From assembly GCA_905203045.1 (NCBI GenBank), contig CAJKUH010000002.1, positions 82,877 through 146,876 of the forward strand: DNA of 64,000 nt. Reading direction: 5' to 3'. Source of the stretch: an uncultured Eggerthella sp. (lineage in GTDB: Bacteria; Actinomycetota; Coriobacteriia; Coriobacteriales; Eggerthellaceae). The position numbers were made by a program, and so were the translations under genes. The notes below the pieces were generated by a model. The model did not search any database and was not told the origin of the DNA. It was given only the letters and a program-made list of their open reading frames with translations. Of the stretch, positions 54,552-62,125 are shown one piece after another (position 1 is the stretch's first letter; each line of letters starts with the position of its first letter).

Positions 54552-54778
54552 AGCAACTCCCTTGGTAGTGCAAATAAGGTAGGTTTGGGGTATGTGCCGA
54601 GTGGGGCTTGCGGCTCCTATTCGATTTATTACACAAACAGTTGGATTTTATCCCGCAACTCCAGTTAAACGGAGAACGTTTCTGCGAACAAACTCCCCTC
54701 CACGCCGAATACACACCATCGCGCGCAAAAACCCAACACGCCGCCCCGCTTGTTGCAAACCGACAAATAGCGATGACG

Positions 54779-54803
54779 AAATAGGGACAGTCCCCCTTTC
54801 GCC
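54779..54803. repeat. GGGACAGTCCC palindromic repeat, degenerate copy
   Basis: AAATAGGGACAGTCCCCCTTT lies between the RND gene and GtrA. Confidence 0.5.
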
Positions 54804-54874
54804 ATCGCTTTGCACTACGCGTTGGTTTTGCGAAGAAAACGGCAGGCCCGCCGTTCTTGCCTATCATCAAAGCC

Positions 54875-55285
54875 ATGAGCACAAGCACTTCAACAGACGA
54901 ACCGAAAACGAAATTCGCGGCGGTGAAGCAGGCGGCAACGTACTACAGCGTTTCCGCCATGCAAACCGTGCTTGAGTTCGCGGTGTTCGCCATCTTGCAG
55001 GCGCTGGGTCTTGCAACCGGCATCGCCAACGGCATTGCCGTGTTCTGCTCCGGAACGTTCAACTTCCTTATGAACCGCAACATCACGTTCAAGGCTTCCA
55101 GCAACTTCTGGCGCAGCGTTGCGCTGTTCGTGCTGCTGTACGTTTGGAACTTCCTGTTCGGCACGTGGTTCATCGGCTGGACAGCAGGCGCCTTCGGCTG
55201 CCCGCAAGCCCTGGGCAAGTTCATCACCATGGCCATGCAGGGCATTTGGGGCTTCATCCTGTGCAAGTACGTCATCTTTAAATAA
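54875..55285 (+). CDS. GtrA-family membrane protein
   Basis: The 136-aa protein has four membrane helices and GtrA features (FCSGTFNFLMNRNITFK in the middle, CKYVIFK at the end). GtrA proteins flip undecaprenyl-phosphate-linked sugars; the GT2 at 45368 is a candidate partner. An ATG at 54857 is in frame, but neither start has a clear ribosome site. Confidence 0.85.
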   Translation: MSTSTSTDEPKTKFAAVKQAATYYSVSAMQTVLEFAVFAILQALGLATGIANGIAVFCSGTFNFLMNRNITFKASSNFWRSVALFVLLYVWNFLFGTWFIGWTAGAFGCPQALGKFITMAMQGIWGFILCKYVIFK

Positions 55286-55315
55286 CAAAATGGGGACAGT
55301 CCCCTTTTTGTTATT
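55281..55315. repeat. GGGACAGTCCC palindromic repeat, strong copy
   Basis: AATAACAAAATGGGGACAGT and its mirrored CCCCTTTTTGTTATT arm overlap the GtrA stop codon and end just before the LexA box. Confidence 0.7.
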
Positions 55316-55329
55316 CTCTTGCAAAATCG

Positions 55330-55341
55330 GAACATTTGTTC
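55330..55341. promoter_or_regulatory. LexA (SOS) box
   Basis: GAACATTTGTTC fits the Gram-positive/actinobacterial LexA site GAAC-N4-GTTC and lies 14 bp before the polymerase start codon. Confidence 0.75.
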
Positions 55342-55354
55342 GCATAATAGCGCT

Positions 55355-56719
55355 ATGACTTTTAGCGCTAACATACCGAATGAGCCCAGCAGCCAAACGC
55401 CGACCGAGCCCAGCAGCTGGGAACGCACGTATATCTGCATCGACCTGAAAACGTTTTACGCCAGCGTCGAATGCGTGGAACGTGGGTGGGACCCATTCAC
55501 CACAAACCTGGTGGTGGCCGACATGAGCCGCACCGAGAAAACCATTTGCCTGGCCATCACGCCCGCCATGAAGCGCTTGGGCGTGAAAAACCGCTGCCGC
55601 ATATTCGAGATACCCAGCAACATCCACTACTACCCCGCCAAACCGCGCATGAAGCTGTACATGCAGAAGTCGGTGGAAATCTACCGCATTTACCTGCAGC
55701 GAGTGTGCCCCGAAGACATTCACCCCTACTCCATCGACGAATGTTTCATCGACGCCACGCCCTACTTTTCGCTGTACAACACAACGGCGAAGGAATTCGC
55801 GCAGGAACTTATCGATGCCGTTATGCAGCAAACGGGCATCACCGCCACAGCCGGCATTGGGTCGAACCTTTTCTTGGCGAAGGTAGCGCTCGACGTTACC
55901 GCCAAGCACAGCCCCGACAACATCGGCATCTTGGACGAACGCTTGTTCAAGGAAACACTGTGGCACCACGTGCCCCTTACTGACATATGGGGCATTGGCC
56001 CGGGCATCGCCGCGCGCTTGGCGCGCTACGGCGTAACCGACCTGGCGGGCATAGCCGGCATGAGCAAGCGCGTGCTGTTCCGCGAATTCGGCGCCAATGC
56101 AGAATTTCTTATAGACCACGCCAACGGCATCGAGCCCTGCACCATGGCGCAGATAAAGAACTACAAGGCCAAAACCACAGGCATAGGCAACGGCCAGGTG
56201 CTGGCCTGCGGTTATTCTTACGCCGATGCCAAGCTCGTATTGCAGGAAATGGTTGATGGCCTGGTACTCGATTTACTGGAAAAACACGCGGTGGCCGGCG
56301 GCATTTCGCTTTCCGTCGGGTACGAGAAACAGCCCGGGCAGCCCCGCGTTGCCATGGCTGCCAACCGCAACGCCCATCGGTTCCCCGCAGGCTACGCAGG
56401 TGGGCAGCGCAAACTGGGAGGACGCACGGCCAGCTTGCGCAAAATTTCAACGGCCTTCATAGCCTTGTACGAAGAAACGGTGGACCAAAACCGCAAAATC
56501 AAACGCTTGAACATTGGTCTTACCGGCGTGATGCCCGAAGAATTCGAAGAAATAAGCCTGTTCGACGGTCCCGAGCTTGCGCAGGAACGCCAAATGCAGA
56601 AAACGATGCTGGCCGTGAAAACCAAGTTCGGCGCCAACGCTTTGCTGCGCGGTTCCAGCCTTATGAAGGCTTCCACTGTGCACGAACGAAACGAGCAAGT
56701 AGGCGGGCACCACGTCTAA
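55355..56719 (+). CDS. Y-family DNA polymerase (UmuC-like)
   Basis: The 454-aa translesion polymerase begins its palm with YICIDLKTFYASVECVERG and has catalytic YSIDECFID; HhH region IWGIGPGIAARLARYG; then a little-finger domain. The Leu in place of Met after D (DLKTFYASVE) is typical of the UmuC-like group of Firmicutes and Actinobacteria. A LexA box controls it, and a YolD-like gene follows, the usual pairing. Confidence 0.9.
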   Translation: MTFSANIPNEPSSQTPTEPSSWERTYICIDLKTFYASVECVERGWDPFTTNLVVADMSRTEKTICLAITPAMKRLGVKNRCRIFEIPSNIHYYPAKPRMKLYMQKSVEIYRIYLQRVCPEDIHPYSIDECFIDATPYFSLYNTTAKEFAQELIDAVMQQTGITATAGIGSNLFLAKVALDVTAKHSPDNIGILDERLFKETLWHHVPLTDIWGIGPGIAARLARYGVTDLAGIAGMSKRVLFREFGANAEFLIDHANGIEPCTMAQIKNYKAKTTGIGNGQVLACGYSYADAKLVLQEMVDGLVLDLLEKHAVAGGISLSVGYEKQPGQPRVAMAANRNAHRFPAGYAGGQRKLGGRTASLRKISTAFIALYEETVDQNRKIKRLNIGLTGVMPEEFEEISLFDGPELAQERQMQKTMLAVKTKFGANALLRGSSLMKASTVHERNEQVGGHHV

Positions 56720-56868
56720 TCCATACGCGAACAGTACTCCCGTCAAGCGAAGCCCGCCTTCTGCCTAGCAAGCTCAATGAACAAGGCAATGCCACCGCGC
56801 CCAACAGTCCCAACGCCGCAAGCCCCCGATGCCCAACCAAAAGAACAGCCCCGCATGCAAGGAGCCCC

Positions 56869-57216
56869 ATGCCCAACTACGAAGAAGAAACCTGGCGACG
56901 CATAGCCCCTGAAGATAGAGCCCGCCAATTCATGCCCTTCGCCGCACTGCGCGGCTACTACGACCTGGTGCGCGAAGCCGAATACGTACCCGAGCCGCGC
57001 CGCCCCATCACCGAAGAACGCAGCCGCAAGCTCAGCGAAACCGCCGCGCACATAAAGCCACGCACGCTAGCAAGCGCCACCTACTACGATGGCCGCGCCT
57101 ACCGCACCATCACAGGCGTAGTGACTCAAATCAGCTGCGACTTGCGAACCATCCAGATCCTGAAAACCACCATCAACTTCAACGACCTCTGGGAGCTGAA
57201 GAGCCTCGACCCCTAA
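56869..57216 (+). CDS. YolD-like protein
   Basis: The 115-aa protein has the YolD pattern RARQFMPFAALRGY, and a small beta-domain near the C-terminus (ITGVVTQISCDLRTIQI). YolD proteins accompany Y-family polymerases and probably modulate them. It lies 150 nt downstream of the polymerase on the same strand. Confidence 0.8.
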   Translation: MPNYEEETWRRIAPEDRARQFMPFAALRGYYDLVREAEYVPEPRRPITEERSRKLSETAAHIKPRTLASATYYDGRAYRTITGVVTQISCDLRTIQILKTTINFNDLWELKSLDP

Positions 57217-57557
57217 CACCTACGCTCACGGAGGCACAGCCAGAGCACCTATGGCGTTCTAGCGGACAGCCACAAGCCAACCTTTCGGCCTCTCAACACT
57301 TCGAATGTCTTCCTTCTGTTGAATTGCATCCTTACTTCAACCGGGATACGTCGAATCGGAACAATAAAATTAACAACGAAACCGCGCATGGTCAGAACGC
57401 ATTAGACTGACACCGTTCGTTCACTCGATGAAGCTTTATGGATAGGATCAGACATTCAATGGTCCAAAGATAGACATTTACGTTAATTTGGACAAAATGA
57501 GAGCAGCAGTGTCCGCCGAATTCTGCGGGTGGTGCTCCGACAAGAAAGGAGCCCACC
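57217..57557 (+). other. Leader region of the toxin-like peptide
   Basis: No gene is seen. GTCCAAA/TTTGGAC inverted repeats lie at 57462-57493 within the presumed promoter. A hairpin at 57528-57557 pairs GGTGG with CCACC and CTCC with GGAG, hiding the ribosome site of the 38-aa ORF. Confidence 0.55.
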
Positions 57558-57674
57558 ATGGAAACGATTCTACTTCTTGCAGCTTGTTGCACGATATTGA
57601 GCCTTGCGCTCAACATATGGGACCGTACGCGACGCAGGATGAAACGGAGAAAGAAAATGGTGCACAGAAAGTAA
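57558..57674 (+). CDS. Type I toxin-like small membrane peptide, 38 aa
   Basis: METILLLAACCTILSLALNI is a single hydrophobic helix, followed by WDRTRRR and a tail dominated by Lys/Arg (MKRRKKMVHRK). AAAGGAG lies 6 nt before ATG but is sequestered by an upstream complementary strand (57528-57538 with 57548-57557). A convergent minus-strand RNA ends on its stop codon. Size, topology, hidden ribosome site and overlapping antisense RNA are the hallmarks of type I toxins such as Fst, TxpA and BsrG. No specific family is recognised. Confidence 0.6.
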   Translation: METILLLAACCTILSLALNIWDRTRRRMKRRKKMVHRK

Positions 57675-57767
57675 AAAAGCTGGGCAAAAATGCCCAGCCT
57701 AAACAATATCTGCACCACCCGTAGCTAATCCACTTCCACACGGTTAGTATTGGCGGGCGCTGCGATA
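57671..57767 (-). ncRNA. Putative antisense RNA antitoxin, ~95 nt
   Basis: A perfect extended -10 (TGGTATAAT, minus strand 57781-57773) predicts a start near 57767. Transcription ends at the GCTGGGCA-TTTT-TGCCCAGC hairpin (57698-57678) followed by six U that overlap the toxin stop codon. The RNA would pair with the 3' end and read-through region of the toxin mRNA. Confidence 0.55.
57675..57700 (-). terminator. Terminator of the antisense RNA
   Basis: GCTGGGCA and TGCCCAGC arms with TTTTTTA on the minus strand; on the plus strand it lies immediately after the toxin stop. Confidence 0.7.
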
Positions 57768-57772
57768 GCTGC

Positions 57773-57781
57773 ATTATACCA
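57773..57781 (-). promoter_or_regulatory. Extended -10 promoter of the antisense RNA
   Basis: TGGTATAAT on the minus strand matches TGnTATAAT exactly; the -35 is weak (TTGGAG at 19-nt spacing), as is common with extended -10 promoters. Confidence 0.55.
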
Positions 57782-57967
57782 TGAAAGCTACAGCACCCTC
57801 CAACCAGCACTGCATCTGAAGTATGGAACCAAGCAGCCACTTCCAAGCAGAGACAATACAAACAGTGCCGGTAGGGGCTTCAAACTAACCTTTTTCATTG
57901 ACGGTAACGGCAGCCGATTCAAAGAGGCCGAATACCTTCTGATTTCAACACCATGGTGCCCAAGCTC

Positions 57968-58029
57968 CAATCTTGTCTTTCTAGAGGACAAGAAAAGTGC
58001 AAATCTTGTCTTCCAGGAAGACAAGATTG
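57968..58029. repeat. Nested palindromes built from AATCTTGTCTT
   Basis: CCAATCTTGTCTT (57968-57980) is inverse to AAGACAAGATTGG (58017-58029). Inside, AATCTTGTCTTCC and GGAAGACAAGATT form a perfect 13-bp stem with a one-base centre. Two alternative folds compete for the right arm. It lies just downstream of the nitrilase stop (minus strand). Confidence 0.6.
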
Positions 58030-58115
58030 GGGAGATGGAGCGCGCAGATAGCAATGCGCATTGCCCACCTCACCCGCGACCCGCAGCTCGCAAAGAAACA
58101 AACGGCACTGCGCGC

Positions 58116-58910
58116 CTAATACAACTGCGGCCTACGATGCTGAAGCACAGGCATGCGGCTTCGCACTTCGTTGATAGCGGAAAGATCTACGGTGGCAACC
58201 ACCAGTTCCTCTGCCGCACCGCCTTCGGCAATCGCAACGCCATCAGGACCGAACACCACGCTACGCCCAATGTAGCCTGAATCAGCACGGCTAACGCCTG
58301 CCACGAAGATCTCGTTCTCGATGGCGCGCGCCGAAAGCAGCGTGCGCCACTGCTGCGCCTTCAGCGGGCCGTCTACCCATGCTGCAGGGTTGATGAGCAC
58401 CTGGCACCCGCGCAGCGCCGCAAAGCGCGCAACCTCCGGGAAGCGAAGATCGTAGCAAATAGAAAGCCCGATGCGCCCAAACGGCGTATCCACGGGCTCA
58501 AACAAGCAACTACCCGGAGCCATACGATCGGATTCACGCGTGAAATCGGTGTCGAACAGGTGAACCTTGCGATACACCCCGCGCTTCACGCCATCGGAGC
58601 CCACCAGCACTGCCGTATTGAAGGGGTTGACCGCATCATTACGCTCGTTTGCGGTGTACACCAGCCACAGCCCATATTTTGCCGCCAAGGCGTCCATGGC
58701 GCTGCAAAACGGCCCGTCCAGCGGTTGAGCCGCATCATGGAAAGCGGCAAGGCCTTCCTCGTAACGCGTCATAAGCGATTCAGGGAACACCAGCACCTGT
58801 ACGCCTAGCTGCGAAGCGCGCTTGCACCAGTCTTCTGCCATCTCCAACACGGCAGCGGTGCCTGCAACCGCAGAATGGCAGCACTGCGCCAACCCCAATA
58901 CAAACGACAT
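58116..58910 (-). CDS. Carbon-nitrogen hydrolase (nitrilase superfamily)
   Basis: The 264-aa enzyme has the catalytic Glu in VLVFPESL, Lys in YRKVHLFDTD, and Cys in LSICYDLRFPE. It resembles the omega-amidase/Nit2 group, which hydrolyses omega-amides such as alpha-ketoglutaramate. No operon partner is seen. Confidence 0.9.
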   Translation of the reverse strand: MSFVLGLAQCCHSAVAGTAAVLEMAEDWCKRASQLGVQVLVFPESLMTRYEEGLAAFHDAAQPLDGPFCSAMDALAAKYGLWLVYTANERNDAVNPFNTAVLVGSDGVKRGVYRKVHLFDTDFTRESDRMAPGSCLFEPVDTPFGRIGLSICYDLRFPEVARFAALRGCQVLINPAAWVDGPLKAQQWRTLLSARAIENEIFVAGVSRADSGYIGRSVVFGPDGVAIAEGGAAEELVVATVDLSAINEVRSRMPVLQHRRPQLY

Positions 58911-58980
58911 GCCAATCCCCTTTCAAACCAAAAGCAGGCCCGAAGCCAAAGAAACTTCGAGCCTGCTTTATTCTCCCACT

Positions 58981-59020
58981 AAAAAAGTGAATGGACCGGG
59001 TTCAAGCCCAGTCCATTCAC
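58981..59020 (-). terminator. Terminator of the InlB-repeat protein gene
   Basis: A 14-bp stem (GTGAATGGACCGGG with its inverse) and six U on the minus strand. A second hairpin AAAGCAGGC/GCCTGCTTT follows at 58931-58969. Confidence 0.75.
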
Positions 59021-59060
59021 CTGCTAGTACTTCTGCCTAGTTAGGCAGCATGTGCACTAT

Positions 59061-60731
59061 TTAGCTGTTGCGACGGCGACGAAGCAGTGCAGCAGCTGCA
59101 GCCAGGAGACCAGCGATGCCACCGATGCCTGCTACAGCAGCAGCGTTGGTTGCATCAGAGGTCTGAGGAGCCTCGGAAGACTGATCAGTGCCTTCCTGCT
59201 CGCCAGTTGCCTGGTTATCAGCAGCAGTGGTTGCCTCGGTGTTGTCGGTGGTTGCACCCTGGTTACCATTGTCGCCAGGCTGAGGAGTTGCGTTCTTCAC
59301 ATAGAAGGCGTAGTAGGTGGTGTCCTCATTTACAGGCTGAGAGAAGTCAACCTTGGTGTATTTGGGATTGCCCTGCTCGTCTTCAAGGGTGGAAGACCAA
59401 CCTTCGAAGGTGTAGCCATCATAGGCAGGATCAGCAGGCTGGGTTGCAGTTGCACCCTTCTCAATCTCCTGGGAGCTGGTGGTCTTGTTGAAGTTGTCAA
59501 CGAACTTAACGGTTACCTTCTCGGCAGGAGTTTCAGACTTCTTCCACTGGGCGTAAATCGTCACATCGCGCTGGACGGGCTGGGAGAAGTCAACCTTCCA
59601 GTTGTTCCTCTGGCTCTCAGGCAGCTTGGAGATGTCGGAAGTCCAGTACCAGCCGTCGAAAGTGTAGCCGTCGCGGGTGGGTGCTGCGGGCTGGCGCATG
59701 ATGCCGTCGGAGTCGGCAACGCCCTGCTGGGTGTCCTGACCGTCGGCGAACTGGCCGCCGTTAGCAACGTAGAGAACCTTAGTCTCTTTCTGCTCTTCGT
59801 TCTTGGTCCACTGTGCGTAGATCGTCAAATTCGACTGGATAGGCTGGGAGAAGTCAACCTTCTCGGCCTGCTTCTGCTCGTCGGTCATCTGGGACAGGTC
59901 CGCATGCCAGTACCAGCCGTCGAAGGTGTAGCCGTCGCGGGTAGGCGCAGCGGGCTGGCGCATGATGCCGTCGGAGTCGGTCACGCCCTGCTGGGTGTCC
60001 TGACCGTCGGCGAACTGGCCGCCATTAGCAACGTAAAGAACGTTATATTCTGCTTCCGAAGGAGTCTCTTCGGATTCCTTCTGCCAAAGAGCGTATACAG
60101 TTTCATCCTCAGCGATAGGCTGATCGAAGTCTACCTTCTTCGACGCGAGCTGCTCGTCGGTCAAACCGTCCTGGCTATCGCACCAATACCAACCCAGGAA
60201 AGTATAACCGTCGCGGGTAGGAGATGCAGGCTGGCGCATAACACCATTGTCATCGGTAGTGCCGTACTGCATGCTATTGCCATCCGCAAACACGCCACCA
60301 TTTGCATCGTAATCAACGTTGTAGCTTGCTTTTTGCGTAGGTTCGTCCGCCTCTTCCCAAAGAGCGTAGTACGTCCTGAAGGTCGGGTTGGTTCCATCGA
60401 ACTTGCACATGTCAACATAGCTGTCGGGATAACCGGCAGTGCTGCTTATACCGTACCAGCCTACAAAGGTATAACCGCTACGCGTTGGTGCAGCAGGAGC
60501 GCTAAAGCTGCCATCAGCGTCAGCATTAATCGTTACGACATCGCCACCAGTGCTAAAGCTGCCGCCATTTGCGGAAAACATCAGGCTCTGAAATGCAGAC
60601 TGGGTAGATACGCCACCATCCTCATTCGCATCCTGATTTTCGTCAGCCAATGCCACTGCAGGCACGCTGCCGAGAGCAAGCGTCAAGCTCAGGCTTGCCG
60701 CAATCGCTTTCTTCGAACGTGAATCCTTCAT
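59061..60731 (-). CDS. Secreted surface protein with InlB B-repeats
   Basis: The 556-aa protein has a signal peptide (AIAASLSLTLALGSVPAVALA) and about five to six Listeria-Bacteroides (InlB B) repeats, recognisable by GYTF.GWY..., with internal copies that are nearly identical. It ends with a polar linker, then PQTSD, a hydrophobic helix and RRRRNS, a sorting-type tail. It is likely wall- or membrane-anchored and exposed. The repeats are recombination-prone. Confidence 0.85.
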   Translation of the reverse strand: MKDSRSKKAIAASLSLTLALGSVPAVALADENQDANEDGGVSTQSAFQSLMFSANGGSFSTGGDVVTINADADGSFSAPAAPTRSGYTFVGWYGISSTAGYPDSYVDMCKFDGTNPTFRTYYALWEEADEPTQKASYNVDYDANGGVFADGNSMQYGTTDDNGVMRQPASPTRDGYTFLGWYWCDSQDGLTDEQLASKKVDFDQPIAEDETVYALWQKESEETPSEAEYNVLYVANGGQFADGQDTQQGVTDSDGIMRQPAAPTRDGYTFDGWYWHADLSQMTDEQKQAEKVDFSQPIQSNLTIYAQWTKNEEQKETKVLYVANGGQFADGQDTQQGVADSDGIMRQPAAPTRDGYTFDGWYWTSDISKLPESQRNNWKVDFSQPVQRDVTIYAQWKKSETPAEKVTVKFVDNFNKTTSSQEIEKGATATQPADPAYDGYTFEGWSSTLEDEQGNPKYTKVDFSQPVNEDTTYYAFYVKNATPQPGDNGNQGATTDNTEATTAADNQATGEQEGTDQSSEAPQTSDATNAAAVAGIGGIAGLLAAAAALLRRRRNS

Positions 60732-61022
60732 TTAGTCTCCTTTTCATACTGCATTAGTCTGCTGACACTCCATCAGGCTTAGCTTTTTCTGTACAGGTAA
60801 TGAAACCGCAGATAACAAGGAGTTCGTTGCGCAACATCCGTAACTGTTTCGTTTACCACCTTTTCTTAATATCCATAACCCTCCCCTAACAATTCCGCCC
60901 GAACCGATAGCCAAAACAACTTATTGACCTCACGTTTCTACGATAAAATGCGATATGCACCCTCTGACGGTGTGTTTTTCAGCTAACAAATGGCATCCGC
61001 CCCGCAGGAAGGAAGGCTCTTC
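60732..61022. other. Divergent promoter region
   Basis: AT-rich, between the InlB-repeat gene and the FHA/kinase pair. No specific site was identified. Confidence 0.4.
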
Positions 61023-62039
61023 GTGGAAACCCCAAGCTCCTACATGTTTTCCGACCTCCGCACTTTCGGCGGCATCACTAATAAAGAAGCAGCCAAAGAG
61101 CTGCTCACGTCCGAAACCAGCTACGGCGGCGCTGCCCCGCGCGGCCGAATCAACGAGCGAACGTTCCTTTCGCGCCAAATCGTGCATGCAACGCCCAACA
61201 ACGTTCACCCAGAGTTCTTCACTGACTTCGCCCAAAGCTCGCAAACCATTACGGGCAAAATCGTTTCCAACTTGGGTACGCCTACCGCGCACGAGGAAAC
61301 CATCGCCCATTACGGCGGTGCTGCTGCTGAAACCATGGCAAGCTTGCTTACGCAATACTCGCTGGACGGCAATCTATATCGCAATGCCGTGCTGCGCGTT
61401 AAGGCTGCACCATTCCAGGCTCAGGCCGACAAAGCAGTGCTGCTGGTTATGCTGTTCTTGATTTCCGGCTGCTTGGCCGATCCGGACACTGCCGTAAAAT
61501 CGGCACGTAAATTCATGGAGCAGAAGCTGGCCTTCACGTTTTCAACGCTTCAGCCCGAATTCGCCCCTAAGGCCGCAAGCCAGGCGAATGCCGCTCAATC
61601 GAGCCGTTTGGGGCTTATCCGCATCGATAATGGCATCGCACGTTCTTCGGTATACCCGCTTTCCACTGGCAAAGAAGGCACGCTTATCGGCCTTCTTGCT
61701 ACGGGCAAAAACGGCATCAACGACGTAGATATCGATGTATCGCGTAAGCACTTGCGCGTTTTCAAGCACGGCAATGCTTGGTTTGCCCAGGGATTAGGCT
61801 CAACAAATGGCACAACCCTGCTTTCAGGCGCCGACAAAAGCGTTCACGTGGTAGAACCCGTGCTTAGCTGCAAAGCGGCAGAGCCCTGCCCTCCTGTACG
61901 CATCCACCACGGCGACACGCTGCGCCTTGGGTCCACCACGCAGTTCCTGGTTCTTCAGATCGCCAACAAGGAAAAGCCCATCCTGTCCAGCAACCAGGAA
62001 AGCACCACGTACCATCAAACGGACCTTCCCACTGCGTAA
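61023..62039 (+). CDS. FHA-domain protein
   Basis: The 338-aa protein has an uncharacterised helical N-terminal half and a C-terminal forkhead-associated domain (~215-320) with the phosphothreonine-binding pattern DVSRKHLRVF, LGSTNGTTLL and HGDTLRLG. A GTG at 61023 has GGAAGGAAGG upstream and is preferred over the ATG at 60990, which has no ribosome site. A Ser/Thr kinase gene follows, so it is a likely kinase substrate or adaptor. Confidence 0.8.
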   Translation: METPSSYMFSDLRTFGGITNKEAAKELLTSETSYGGAAPRGRINERTFLSRQIVHATPNNVHPEFFTDFAQSSQTITGKIVSNLGTPTAHEETIAHYGGAAAETMASLLTQYSLDGNLYRNAVLRVKAAPFQAQADKAVLLVMLFLISGCLADPDTAVKSARKFMEQKLAFTFSTLQPEFAPKAASQANAAQSSRLGLIRIDNGIARSSVYPLSTGKEGTLIGLLATGKNGINDVDIDVSRKHLRVFKHGNAWFAQGLGSTNGTTLLSGADKSVHVVEPVLSCKAAEPCPPVRIHHGDTLRLGSTTQFLVLQIANKEKPILSSNQESTTYHQTDLPTA

Positions 62040-62125
62040 GCGAGTCTGCTAAAAACCAATGGCTGTATTGTTGCGCAACAAATTAACGCTGCCCAAGACG
62101 AGCATCTGCTAGGAAGCTTTTTACT

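Noticed and set aside
50550..54668. Very long plus-strand open frame (1372 codons)
   Set aside because: It is entirely antisense to the RND transporter gene, whose protein has clear motifs; the antisense translation is His/Arg/Gln-rich and resembles nothing. Biased codon use leaves the complementary frame open.
57750..58280. Plus-strand open frame with a repeated NLVFxEDK motif
   Set aside because: The repeated residues come from the nested AATCTTGTCTT palindromes; the frame overlaps the nitrilase gene in antisense and has no ribosome site.
59052..60722. Plus-strand open frame of 556 codons
   Set aside because: Antisense to the InlB-repeat protein; its apparent repeats simply mirror the repeats of the real gene.
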